The notes under the pieces were generated by a model. That model ran no database searches and had not been told where the DNA came from. It saw nothing but the letters and a program-made list of their open reading frames with translations. From the IMG/VR virus record IMGVR_UViG_3300025525_000038, positions 1 through 51,790 of that record: 51,790 bases of DNA. One strand, given 5' to 3'. The DNA is from a virus. Shown one piece after another: positions 38,505 to 46,907 of this stretch; within the stretch, counting starts at the first letter, position 1; each line of letters starts with the position of its first letter. A program made the translations under genes and the position numbers.

Positions 38505-38711
38505 ATGGAAGTTAGCGTAGTATTCGACATTCAGACCGATGAAAATGAAACTATTATCGAAAGCAGCACTTTTGTTGTTAATGAGATTAATCATCCAATC
38601 GGCGATACAGGTCACAATCACGACGAACGCTACTATACTAAAGCTGTTATTGATGAGAAGTTAGATTTAAAATTAGATAAAAACACATATATTTTTGGAG
38701 GGACATTTTAA
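38505..38711 (+). CDS. Short tail-fibre-like protein
   Basis: 68 residues. It contains GHNHDERYYTKAVIDEKLDL, the classic repeat of phage tail fibres (GHNHDERYYTKAEVD), followed by another KLDK helix and the end YIFGGTF. This is a whole gene with one fibre unit, much shorter than normal. It is directly joined to the next gene, which begins at the following base. Confidence 0.65.
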   Translation: MEVSVVFDIQTDENETIIESSTFVVNEINHPIGDTGHNHDERYYTKAVIDEKLDLKLDKNTYIFGGTF

Positions 38712-39170
38712 ATGAGTATTCAACGGATTCAACTAAAAGCAGGTGTCAAAGCTAATTTGCCAAACTCCGGGATGTTAGCAGGCGAAGCACACGTTACTAC
38801 TGATAGAGGTACACTGCACGTCGCAGTTGACCCAACTACAAAGATAGTAATTGTTCCCGCTATCGAGGACTTGGTCACACTTGCATCATTAAATTTAGAT
38901 ACCGACTTTGTGATAATCCATGATGCTGACGGTACTGGGCAAAAAGAAAAAAAGATGACCTTGTCGGCTCTTAAAGCAGCTTTTAATATTCCCGAAGAAT
39001 CGGCGGATGAAAAAGTAGCTGTTGTATCGGGCGGAACAGCAGGGTACCTCTATGGAACTGACGGCTCGGACGGCGTTGTTCGCATGGGGAGTAGTTTGAA
39101 ATGGACAAAAGATGCAGGAAATGGATTCGTAACGATTGAGGCAGATGTAATAAACGGCGGGACATTCTAA
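38712..39170 (+). CDS. Tail fibre component
   Basis: 152 residues. The start SIQRIQLKAGVKANLP, then LAGEAHVTTDRGTLHVAVDP, matches the N-terminal attachment part of many phage fibres and receptor-binding proteins (a short strand, then GE.....D.g.l.v). A KMTLSALKAAFN segment and GYLYGTDGSDGVVRM follow. It ends in INGGTF, the same end as the previous gene. Probably the trimeric stalk base. Confidence 0.7.
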   Translation: MSIQRIQLKAGVKANLPNSGMLAGEAHVTTDRGTLHVAVDPTTKIVIVPAIEDLVTLASLNLDTDFVIIHDADGTGQKEKKMTLSALKAAFNIPEESADEKVAVVSGGTAGYLYGTDGSDGVVRMGSSLKWTKDAGNGFVTIEADVINGGTF

Positions 39171-39173
39171 ATT

Positions 39174-40178
39174 ATGGCGAGAGAGCAAACTATACGTTTC
39201 TTGCGAACTACACTTGCGAATTTAAACACTCAGGCATCTGCCAACAATTTAAAAATTGGTGAGCCTTATTTTGTTACTGATATTGAAAAAATTGCAGTTG
39301 GCAAAACTGTAAGCTCTTATGTCTTGTATGCTATATCTGACCACAATCATAGCGGCGTTTACGAACCCGCAGACGCAACGATATTAAAAGACGCCGACAT
39401 CGGTGTTAGCGTAGCGGCTCAAAGTCATAACCACGCTGCGAGTGAAATAACGTCGGGCACGCTCGACATTGCACGCGTGCCAACAATTACGGTTGCAAAA
39501 GGCGGTACAAATCAAACATCGTACACAAAAGGCGACATATTAGCCGCAAGTTCATCTTCAGTTCTTACCAAATTAGGTGTAGGTGCAAATGATACCGTTT
39601 TGATGGCTGACTCGGCACAGAGCACGGGTATGAAGTGGGGAACTCCCGCAGGTGGCGCGGGTATTACTGTTTATTCTGTCACGACGGCTGACGCTGAGAA
39701 TACAGCGAGCGAAATTGATGTTATTTCTTTCACCGTGCCCGCGAATACGTGGAAAAATGGGGAGACGATAACAATAAATTTCAATACAAGGACAAAGCAA
39801 TTCGCTGGTGCTACAAGGACACTCAATTCAAAGGCTTATGTCCAAGGCAATTTGGTGATACACGATTTCGGCGGCGTAAATAGCACGTCCGGGGAGGGCA
39901 ATACCACCCGCGAAATAAAATTTACAAGAGCAGGAACTGTTATGGTGGCGCAAGGTAATTACGCAACTCCGGGGATAGTCGGGGCTGTAGCGTTTTCTTA
40001 CGACCGAATTAATTCAGATTATCAAACAACCGATACTAACTCACGTAATAGCAGCCGTTTTACAACGATAGATTTTACGGCAAGCATAATTATAAAATTG
40101 GCAATTCAATGGTCGGCAGCTCACGCAAACACTTATTATCGTATTCTTGATGCAATTGCTTACAAACTAAACTCATAA
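39174..40178 (+). CDS. Tail fibre protein
   Basis: 334 residues. It contains the SDHNHSGVYEPADATI and QSHNHAASEITSGTLDIARV segments, then VAKGGTNQTSYTKGDILAAS, all standard fibre repeats in which the His residues bind metal in the trimer. The C-terminal 170 residues (TVYSVTTADAENTASEIDVI onward) form a beta-rich receptor-binding domain of unknown specificity. This gene looks richer in G+C than its neighbours, a hint of separate origin. Confidence 0.85.
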   Translation: MAREQTIRFLRTTLANLNTQASANNLKIGEPYFVTDIEKIAVGKTVSSYVLYAISDHNHSGVYEPADATILKDADIGVSVAAQSHNHAASEITSGTLDIARVPTITVAKGGTNQTSYTKGDILAASSSSVLTKLGVGANDTVLMADSAQSTGMKWGTPAGGAGITVYSVTTADAENTASEIDVISFTVPANTWKNGETITINFNTRTKQFAGATRTLNSKAYVQGNLVIHDFGGVNSTSGEGNTTREIKFTRAGTVMVAQGNYATPGIVGAVAFSYDRINSDYQTTDTNSRNSSRFTTIDFTASIIIKLAIQWSAAHANTYYRILDAIAYKLNS

Positions 40179-40183
40179 AGAAA

Positions 40184-40621
40184 ATGAACTTAAATCAAGT
40201 AATAGTAGAATGGTCAAAACGCACAGGGAAAGCAATTCCTGAGGGCGTACGCTTTCGTAATTATGCAACCATGGAAGAGACCGCTAATGAAGTCGGTTGG
40301 GTGGGTTATCCATCTTTTGAAGAGTGCAACTCGCTATGGAATGAAATGTCAGATGTTTGGAACTTAGAGCAATACAAAGAAACGTGCATTGCCAAAGTTT
40401 CAGAAATGAGTTTTGAGCTAAGGCAGAGGATTTATCCTGATTATAAATTGATGAATGCTTCGATTGGGCTTTACTTTGCTGAGGAAACCTACAACATCAC
40501 TCGTGTATGCAATGAGTTCAGAGAAGAATTCTACAGATTGAAAGAAGCAATTTCATCAGCCAAAACAATTGAAGAAGTAAATGAGATTGTAGCGACTAAT
40601 AAATATTCGGAAATCAATTAA
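40184..40621 (+). CDS. Paralogous pair member A, fibre-region protein
   Basis: 145 residues, helical. It shares PSFEECNSLWNEMSD with B, and similar starts (NLNQVIVEWSKRTGKAIPEG), an MSFELR segment, and the ends YRLKEAIS and TIEEVNEI. The two genes are clearly a tandem duplication. Position after the fibre gene suggests chaperones or tail fibre assembly factors. No known family recognised. Confidence 0.65.
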   Translation: MNLNQVIVEWSKRTGKAIPEGVRFRNYATMEETANEVGWVGYPSFEECNSLWNEMSDVWNLEQYKETCIAKVSEMSFELRQRIYPDYKLMNASIGLYFAEETYNITRVCNEFREEFYRLKEAISSAKTIEEVNEIVATNKYSEIN

Positions 40622-40623
40622 TC

Positions 40624-41055
40624 ATGAACTTAAAACTTGTAATAGAACAATGGAAAATAGATAATCCGGAGAGCGAATTGCCTTCGGATATTCCAACTTT
40701 AAATTATGCAGATTTTGAAGAAGTGTGTCAGGACTTAGGTATTAAGCATTACCCAACCTTTGAAGAGTGCAACTCTTTATGGAATGAAATGTCAGACAAC
40801 TTAAAGATTTCGGACAAACGGAAATTTGCAATAAACAGAGCCTCGCAAATGAGTTTTGAACTGTGCAAGATTCCAATACATCAACAAATCAATGCGGCTC
40901 TTGGACTTTACACTCCCGAACGTTGCTTGTATATTACTAAGCGAATTGACAGGTATAGACAGGAATTCCACCGTTTGAAAACATTGATTGAAAAAGCTAA
41001 CACTATACAAGAAATTGATAACGTTTTGTTAAATCATCATTACGATAGAATATGA
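40624..41055 (+). CDS. Paralogous pair member B, fibre-region protein
   Basis: 143 residues, homologous to A along the whole length (PTFEECNSLWNEMSD, QMSFELCK, LGLYTPERCLYITKRIDRY, FHRLKTLIEKANTIQEI). Divergence is large (about 35-40% identity by eye), so the duplication is old or both were acquired. Separated from A by 2 nt and overlapping the next gene by 4 nt. Confidence 0.65.
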   Translation: MNLKLVIEQWKIDNPESELPSDIPTLNYADFEEVCQDLGIKHYPTFEECNSLWNEMSDNLKISDKRKFAINRASQMSFELCKIPIHQQINAALGLYTPERCLYITKRIDRYRQEFHRLKTLIEKANTIQEIDNVLLNHHYDRI

Positions 41056-42059
41056 GTGTACTAAAAATACAAGCTGTTGACCCGGAAACAGGCGAACCGT
41101 TGTTCCTTGACCCTGAAACAGGCACACCATCAGGAACGAACGGGCAAACATTGCGGTACAATTCAGGTAATGAATTAGAGGCAACAAGCGCTATTACGGT
41201 AACAATAGCTGAGACATACAAAGAAACAAATATTGCTACTGATATGGATGACACAGGTAAGCACTTAAATGCTACTGTGCAACTTAACACCCAACTTGAC
41301 GAGAATTTAGAAACAAGTTTAAGCCAAGTAAGCATTCGTGCAGATGCACAACGCCCGGCGGAAGGTATTGAAAGTTGTGGTATAGAATTGAAAAGCAGAA
41401 ATCTTGCTGAACCACAATCCGAAAGTGAGATACTGTTTAGTGGCGACAAGTTCAATGTAAACAATATGCAACTTCATAACGCACTTTTGGAAGCTGTTGA
41501 AACATTGCCGACAGGCTTAACAATGGCTGATGCAGGTCGAATTGTTAGGCTCGGGAGTGGTTTTTACTTTTGGCAGGGTTGGCGTTGGGTTGGCTTATCG
41601 GATAACAAGTATCATTTTAAGCCGAATGACCAAATAGTCCCGAACGACGGCATATGGCATGACGACAATAATATAGTGTTTGATGTTGGGGCATTGGAGC
41701 TATACAGTTTTGAGTTTTATATGTTCCCTGAAGCGGGTCCTTTAGCGAATGGAATGGAATATACATTCAAGTTCACGCCAAGCGAAGCAATTACTGAGAT
41801 GTATGGGACAAACACTCGGAATTTCTACATGCCATACAACGGCTCTGAAAACAAGCTCAAATACAATGTGAATTTACTTAATGAAGTTGTATTTGCGGGT
41901 TTAGATGACGAAGACCCTCCAATACCAAAAATATATTTTGGCATTCTATACGGCGGTTCAGTTACAAGCACAATTAAATTACAGCACAAAGTGACTTCCC
42001 TTGTGGGGAACGCAGAAGTAAAGGCAACAACTCGCATCATTTTAAAGCGAATATATTAA
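41052..42059 (+). CDS. Tail fibre or baseplate-associated protein
   Basis: 335 residues. The first 60 hold a Pro/Glu/Thr repeat (VDPETGEPLFLDPETGTPSG), a hinge seen in fibre proteins. Beta-rich domains follow (IETITVTI-like stretches, SFEFYMFPEAGPLANGMEYT). A central GLTMADAGRIVRLGSGFYFW is typical of surface-binding domains. It is probably another adhesin or receptor-binding component. Coupled to the paralogue B gene by 4 nt. Confidence 0.6.
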   Translation: MSVLKIQAVDPETGEPLFLDPETGTPSGTNGQTLRYNSGNELEATSAITVTIAETYKETNIATDMDDTGKHLNATVQLNTQLDENLETSLSQVSIRADAQRPAEGIESCGIELKSRNLAEPQSESEILFSGDKFNVNNMQLHNALLEAVETLPTGLTMADAGRIVRLGSGFYFWQGWRWVGLSDNKYHFKPNDQIVPNDGIWHDDNNIVFDVGALELYSFEFYMFPEAGPLANGMEYTFKFTPSEAITEMYGTNTRNFYMPYNGSENKLKYNVNLLNEVVFAGLDDEDPPIPKIYFGILYGGSVTSTIKLQHKVTSLVGNAEVKATTRIILKRIY

Positions 42060-42116
42060 AGCATTTCAATATAAATAAGGCATTTATTATTAATTATTTC
42101 TAAGGAGAATTTCAAC

Positions 42117-42839
42117 ATGACAACAACGGATAAGAGAATTATCATAAGTGGCGCACCATTCTGCTACATTCACAAACTTACAGAAGGTGTACCGTCTTTG
42201 TTATGGACTTTTGACAACTTGCAAAACGTTCAAATAGTAATGCCAAAAGCAGATGCGGCGGCACAATCATCAAACAATCTGGACATTCAAAGAGGTGACG
42301 GAGCATTATTCAGATTTAAAGCCGAAAGTCTCGTTTTATCGGGCGAGGATGAAACCGATATTACGCCTGCCGAAGAATCAAGTGATGCAACCGGCAAAGG
42401 TAAAATCGTATTTACCAACAATGAAGCACCATTACCAACTTCAATTAACAGCTTTACAGCATGGCTAAAGAATGCGAAAGACAATATGGAATCATTGCTT
42501 TTAATCTCTATTGCCACAGGCTTCACCCATCATGGCAAATCAACAGGAACACCGAAGGTTGACGGTTGGGCGAGGATGTTATGCAAGCTAAACTCCGATA
42601 TTGACTTTACATCAGGAGCGAATGCTTCATCAATTCAACTCGAATTTGTGTCTTATAAAAACCCTGTTGGCGCTGATGCAATTGCAGCAGGAGCTTTAGA
42701 AGCAATCACATTTGCAAACATAGCATGGAAAGGCAAAGCAACAAATATCGCATCTCCTGTAATAACTGCACCGGAAGAAGCATTGTTGTTAGCAGGCGAT
42801 ATTGTACTATCTCCAGACTTAACTTATTCCTACGCTTAA
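42117..42839 (+). CDS. Probable tail tube protein
   Basis: 240 residues after an AAGGAG site and a 57-nt gap, suggesting a separate, well-translated gene. The sequence is all-beta (KRIIISGAPFCYIHKLTEGV; VKSYL-free frame with LFRFKAESLVLSGEDETDI), with a helix in the middle (TAWLKNAKDNMESLLLISI). Tail tube proteins of long-tailed phages have this size and a similar location before the assembly chaperone and tape measure. The identification is by position and predicted fold only. Confidence 0.55.
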   Translation: MTTTDKRIIISGAPFCYIHKLTEGVPSLLWTFDNLQNVQIVMPKADAAAQSSNNLDIQRGDGALFRFKAESLVLSGEDETDITPAEESSDATGKGKIVFTNNEAPLPTSINSFTAWLKNAKDNMESLLLISIATGFTHHGKSTGTPKVDGWARMLCKLNSDIDFTSGANASSIQLEFVSYKNPVGADAIAAGALEAITFANIAWKGKATNIASPVITAPEEALLLAGDIVLSPDLTYSYA

Positions 42840-45310
42840 TGCTAATAATTCAAGAATATAGCGTTAATGAACATAACTTCGGACGGCAAGCAATACGTTT
42901 TGCCGTCTCGAATGTTTATAGCGAATTGTTCTTAACAAATGAATTAGCACCGATTGGTACTATCTATACTGATATTTATGACTTTGAAAAGCATAAGCAA
43001 GATTTGGAGCTTGAAGATGGGAAATTCGGCATTGATGAACTAACATTCGAAATCAATTCGCTTAGTTGCAAATCGGAAACAGATAAAAAAGCAATGTATT
43101 TCTGTTTAGATGCTACAAATGTTAATTCGGTAAGGTATTGTGCTTTATTCTTTGGCGAAGAACCGATTGCTGAAAATATGCTATTCGTGGGTAAGTTGAA
43201 CACCAAAATTTCAGGTGAAGATATTGCTTGGCGTGGAGCAAATTTTAGCCCTAATATAAGACCGGAACGAAGCTATAAATTATCAGCATTGTCATTCGAC
43301 GTTTCGATGCTTGATGAAAGCAAAATCAATGATGATGTGTATGATTTGGAGAGCGTGAGAATAAGCAATCTTAGGGAAAGAATGTTTGAAGCAACTCATT
43401 TTGATACGTGGTTCAAATCCGTAGCCTTGCACCGTGTGGCATACGTGGAATGGGGAGCAAGTCAGCGTTACATACATTACACCCCTCTGCTCAACCTCAA
43501 GACATACCTCGACAAGATGCTGGCATTAAGCAGTACTTTATTACAAGAAAAATATGGAATATCAATATCTTTTGCTCTTGCCGAAAGTGATTTAGGGATT
43601 GACGTTTTGCCGAGTTATGTATCTGAGTTTGAAACAGCGAAGGAATATGACCATATAGGGATGTTCCGCTCGGATAAATGGCTACCATACCCACGCAGAA
43701 TTCGATTAAAATTGTCAGACGCAAAAACAAACACAACAAGCCCTTTGTTTGTTAGTCAAACGATGATAGACAGCCGATTGATAAACGACAAATACGTTGT
43801 TGGCGAAGACGGCATAGTGGATTTATTGCAATACAATATTGACACAATGGACATGGCGTTCATGACAAAACTCAAAACAATGTCCGAATTGTTATTTACT
43901 TTAGCTCGTGATTTAGGGTGCTTTTTAGTACTTGGATATAGTGCGTTTGATGAAATATCAATAGAGTTCATTCCCAGAGAGAGCATAGTAAATAGCGGTT
44001 ACACTTATTTAGTTGATGTTGATGAAAGCAGTTTTGATAGCAGTAGCAATCGAGATGCTGATGGTGGTACAAACTTTTATGCCTTAGCATCAAATGAATT
44101 AGATGAGGGCGCTGATATAAAACGGATGGGTGGATTAAGTTCATATTACGTATCTAAATATCAAAAGAAAATTAACCTACTCGAGGAACTTAAAGAGCAA
44201 AAGAATATCGATAGTAAAAAACTTATGTTATCAATATCGCCAACGTTACAGGAGCTAATGCGGTTATCCGGGCGAACTGACGAAGTATCAATACACTCAG
44301 TCCCTATCAATGTAGTGGCTAACCCCACAGGTGCGATGCACGCGTGGGAGTATGAGGGAAATTTTGAGGGTATTTACGCAAACGGAACATCTCCCGGCTC
44401 CGTGCAACTGCATACAGGGATATACGTGCAAACAACACGAATCGAGGAAACAATTCCTGAGCAGTACGAACATATTACAAGAACAGCTCATGCAATCATA
44501 GCAACTATAAACGGCGAGGATAAGGTTTTTTATAAACTTGCTGATTATATTAATGAGATATATAAAACGGGACAGCAGTATTATGAAACAGCCCTAAATA
44601 TCAAAGTTCCATATTGGAACGGGTTCAATGATGTTGAAGGTGCGGCGGGAGCAAGTTGGAAAAAACTAACATTGGGGAGCGTATTCAAGTTTTCCGAAAT
44701 AGTCAAAAGATTTGCGGACGACGTTTTTACAGATTTAGATATTGATAGAGATTACGTAGTAGTTGGTATTGAACGAGATTTGAGCAAACCTGAAACTACT
44801 ATTAAGCTGGTTGATAAAAGTGCTTACGCTTTTGGCTATCCTGAAACAATACCTGACCTTATTCCAATTCCTTTGCCGGAAGTGGTGAACGGCAATGAAA
44901 GCGTTACTAATACCGATACAGGAAAAGGTGGTTACGTTATTGTTAATACTACGCCACCATCAGAAATTGCAATTGGTGAAGCCGTGATGATACTTAGTGA
45001 TAACACAATTGCCAAAGCAGAGGCAAACTCATCATATCCCGGAGCGGATTTAGGTATTGCATTAGCAAGTGGTATAAGTGGCGACACTATCATGGTGCAA
45101 ACAGGAGGGCGTGTTAATATGCCGGGAGTTTATGACTTCACAGGTCACGTTTCTGAAAATCTATTCTTGAGAACAAATGCCGTTGGGTCGAACCTTTCAC
45201 ACTCCCCCCTATTAGCCGCTTCGGGGAGTGAAGATGTTTACTGCATATTAGGGCGGATTGACAGCTTAACAAGTTTTGTTTTACGACCAAAGAAGTGGAA
45301 ATTTGTATGA
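42839..45310 (+). CDS. Large tail/baseplate protein with decoration-like C-terminus
   Basis: 823 residues; the ATG overlaps the preceding stop by 1 nt (TAATG). The N-terminal 450 residues are mixed (IIQEYSVNEHNFGRQAIRFA, DLESVRISNLRERMFEATHF, SKLMLS-type helices). A central part from about 500 has VSIHSVPINVVANPTGAMHA. The last 125 residues (GGYVIVNTTPPSEIAIGEAV, then GADLGIALASGISGDTIMVQ) resemble capsid-decorating DUF2190-like beta domains. Size and position suggest a baseplate hub or tail tip. The assignment is tentative. Confidence 0.55.
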   Translation: MLIIQEYSVNEHNFGRQAIRFAVSNVYSELFLTNELAPIGTIYTDIYDFEKHKQDLELEDGKFGIDELTFEINSLSCKSETDKKAMYFCLDATNVNSVRYCALFFGEEPIAENMLFVGKLNTKISGEDIAWRGANFSPNIRPERSYKLSALSFDVSMLDESKINDDVYDLESVRISNLRERMFEATHFDTWFKSVALHRVAYVEWGASQRYIHYTPLLNLKTYLDKMLALSSTLLQEKYGISISFALAESDLGIDVLPSYVSEFETAKEYDHIGMFRSDKWLPYPRRIRLKLSDAKTNTTSPLFVSQTMIDSRLINDKYVVGEDGIVDLLQYNIDTMDMAFMTKLKTMSELLFTLARDLGCFLVLGYSAFDEISIEFIPRESIVNSGYTYLVDVDESSFDSSSNRDADGGTNFYALASNELDEGADIKRMGGLSSYYVSKYQKKINLLEELKEQKNIDSKKLMLSISPTLQELMRLSGRTDEVSIHSVPINVVANPTGAMHAWEYEGNFEGIYANGTSPGSVQLHTGIYVQTTRIEETIPEQYEHITRTAHAIIATINGEDKVFYKLADYINEIYKTGQQYYETALNIKVPYWNGFNDVEGAAGASWKKLTLGSVFKFSEIVKRFADDVFTDLDIDRDYVVVGIERDLSKPETTIKLVDKSAYAFGYPETIPDLIPIPLPEVVNGNESVTNTDTGKGGYVIVNTTPPSEIAIGEAVMILSDNTIAKAEANSSYPGADLGIALASGISGDTIMVQTGGRVNMPGVYDFTGHVSENLFLRTNAVGSNLSHSPLLAASGSEDVYCILGRIDSLTSFVLRPKKWKFV

Positions 45311-45747
45311 TAATAATCTTAGCATATTGCAACGCTCCATTGCCAGACGATACAGCTTATAACGCTGATTTTGCAACTGTCATGCCTGAGGGGGCAGTTG
45401 GTGCTCAAATGCAATTCAATACACTTAAGTTTATACCGAGCATTGAAACCGAAACAGTCTCAGGTAAAACTAAGCGTGGGCGTAATTTCGAGCATGTAAT
45501 TTCAAGTGATGAAATATATGATATTGTGATTACAGCTGACGAGTTGATGACATTAGCAAAACGTGCATTCGTAACCAACTTCTGGAAGTCAAGCCACAAA
45601 TATTTAGTGACAGATACTACCACAGGAGATTATATCAATGTAGTTTCAGGTGGTGGAGTTTTGCCTATGGATTACATTAACGAATCGAAATATTTACCTG
45701 AATTAAAATTAAACTTGAAGGTAGCAAATGGCGACGGTATTAGTTAA
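45307..45747 (+). CDS. Tail protein, hypothetical
   Basis: 146 residues from MIIILAYCNAPLPDDTA; ATG 45307 overlaps the upstream stop (ATGA). The rest is strand-rich with a helical middle (ADELMTLAKRAFVTNFWKSS). Next to tail genes and followed by a 20-nt overlap with the next one, it is most likely a tail completion or tube-associated protein. No family recognised. Confidence 0.55.
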   Translation: MIIILAYCNAPLPDDTAYNADFATVMPEGAVGAQMQFNTLKFIPSIETETVSGKTKRGRNFEHVISSDEIYDIVITADELMTLAKRAFVTNFWKSSHKYLVTDTTTGDYINVVSGGGVLPMDYINESKYLPELKLNLKVANGDGIS

Positions 45748-46288
45748 GAATATTGCTGAAAGTATATTACAATTACCTATTCGAGCATTAACGTTGCATG
45801 ACGGCACGAATACCGTTACCCTCATGCAATTGGAAGCCGAAAGTGATTTCTTGTTTGAGCCTATCATTCGCACTGATGATGAAGGACTTCCAAGAACCAT
45901 TGCTTATACGGTAAAAGCTCAAATATTTGTTCCGCATAACAAAATGGAAGTTCCATGGATTAGCTATGTAAACGCAATGATGAACAAAACAGTAAGTGCG
46001 GTAATTTCATTAGGGGCAATAAACAATTGGCCTCTCTTACCAACACCGATAGAAAATACATTGACAACAAGAGCTATAAACAGCAGTCCTGCCGGGCAGG
46101 GTGGATATATTGATATGCGTGATAATGCGCGAATAACAATAAAAGTTGAAACACCCGAAAAACGGCAACGCTTTTTAATCACAGTACAATCAATAGTTAG
46201 AAGCATATTCGTAAACGAACCGCTTAGCGTGGATGCACCTACAGGCGGATTAGATAAAAACTTAATCAGAAGGACATTATCAGTATGA
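45728..46288 (+). CDS. Tail protein, hypothetical
   Basis: 186 residues, largely beta (LQLPIRALTLHDGTNTVTLM, IIRTDDEGLPRTIAYTVKAQ), with a helix near the middle and a GQGGYIDMRDNARITIKVET strand. It overlaps both neighbours (20 and 4 nt). Its place just before the assembly chaperone suggests a tail terminator or tube-related product. Uncertain. Confidence 0.55.
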   Translation: MATVLVKNIAESILQLPIRALTLHDGTNTVTLMQLEAESDFLFEPIIRTDDEGLPRTIAYTVKAQIFVPHNKMEVPWISYVNAMMNKTVSAVISLGAINNWPLLPTPIENTLTTRAINSSPAGQGGYIDMRDNARITIKVETPEKRQRFLITVQSIVRSIFVNEPLSVDAPTGGLDKNLIRRTLSV

Positions 46289-46728
46289 TAGAAATTGAAT
46301 TTGAAGGGAAGAAACTACAATATTCGTTTAAAAATTTATGTGTCGAACAAAGCGAACTCGCAAAAGAAATAGGGCTTTATAGAGAACTGCAATTAGAATC
46401 CGAACCACCTACCCTCGATGAATGGGTGCGTAGTGGTGGTGCTGAATGGAAAATGAAAATATGCCGGTATTTGTTCATCTTAGAAGGCAAAAAATATGAC
46501 CGTGGGTTCGCTGAAACCGAACTGTATCAAACGATAAGATATTTGAATGCAGAAGCAACTCCAAAATTAGAGGAAGCGGTAAAAGATTTTTTTATCAATT
46601 CAGGGAGCGAACAAAAGCTCTCGCAACTCTTTCGTACAGGAAGAAACAGGAACGAGATGCTGGAGTACTTAAAGCTGATGATGATGATGAACAAACAAGG
46701 ATTGCCCAACAAGAGCACCTCCGAATAA
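46285..46728 (+). CDS. Tail assembly chaperone, unshifted product (gpG-like)
   Basis: 147 residues. It is the gene immediately before the tape measure, as in lambda and most long-tailed phages, where the product binds the tape measure during tail assembly. The sequence is helical (LQYSFKNLCVEQSELAKEIG; TRGFAE-like segments; ETELYQTIRYLNAEATP). A slippery heptamer T TTT TTT at codons 102-103 lets a fraction of ribosomes shift to -1. The last 44 residues are replaced in the shifted product. Confidence 0.65.
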   Translation: MIEIEFEGKKLQYSFKNLCVEQSELAKEIGLYRELQLESEPPTLDEWVRSGGAEWKMKICRYLFILEGKKYDRGFAETELYQTIRYLNAEATPKLEEAVKDFFINSGSEQKLSQLFRTGRNRNEMLEYLKLMMMMNKQGLPNKSTSE

Positions 46729-46907
46729 TTGAATTAAAACAAAACATATTCAATCCGGGCAAACTCGATGAAATGATTGAAAATGTTGAAATATGGTATC
46801 TGGATTTATTAGCCTTTGGCGATGTAACAAAGTATGACCAAATCAGGCATTGCAAATTATGCGATGCTTTTAGTGCATTAGAATACCTCATTAATACGAG
46901 AATGTAA
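46285..46907 (+). CDS. Tail assembly chaperone, -1 frameshift product (gpG-T-like)
   Basis: Predicted 207 residues: 103 from the first frame, then 104 from the -1 frame that runs from 46593 to the TAA at 46905-46907, overlapping the tape measure ATG (TAATG). The -1 frame is open from about 46515 and clearly coding (EQTRIAQQEHLRIIELKQNI, then KLDEMIENVEIWYLDLLAFG, KLCDAFSALEYLI), yet has no good start of its own. This is the lambda G/GT arrangement. Inference from open frames and the heptamer; a separate start in the -1 frame is the alternative. Confidence 0.65.
46587..46593 (+). promoter_or_regulatory. Slippery heptamer T TTT TTT
   Basis: Seven T in the order X XXY YYZ relative to the upstream frame (GAT TTT TTT ATC), so both tRNAs can re-pair after a -1 slip. 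The GC-containing region after it was not tested for a stimulatory structure. Confidence 0.6.

Noticed and set aside
46595-46891. Minus-strand open frame over the tail chaperone
   Set aside because: The opposite -1 frame gives a convincing continuation of the chaperone ending at the tape measure start; the minus frame is its shadow.
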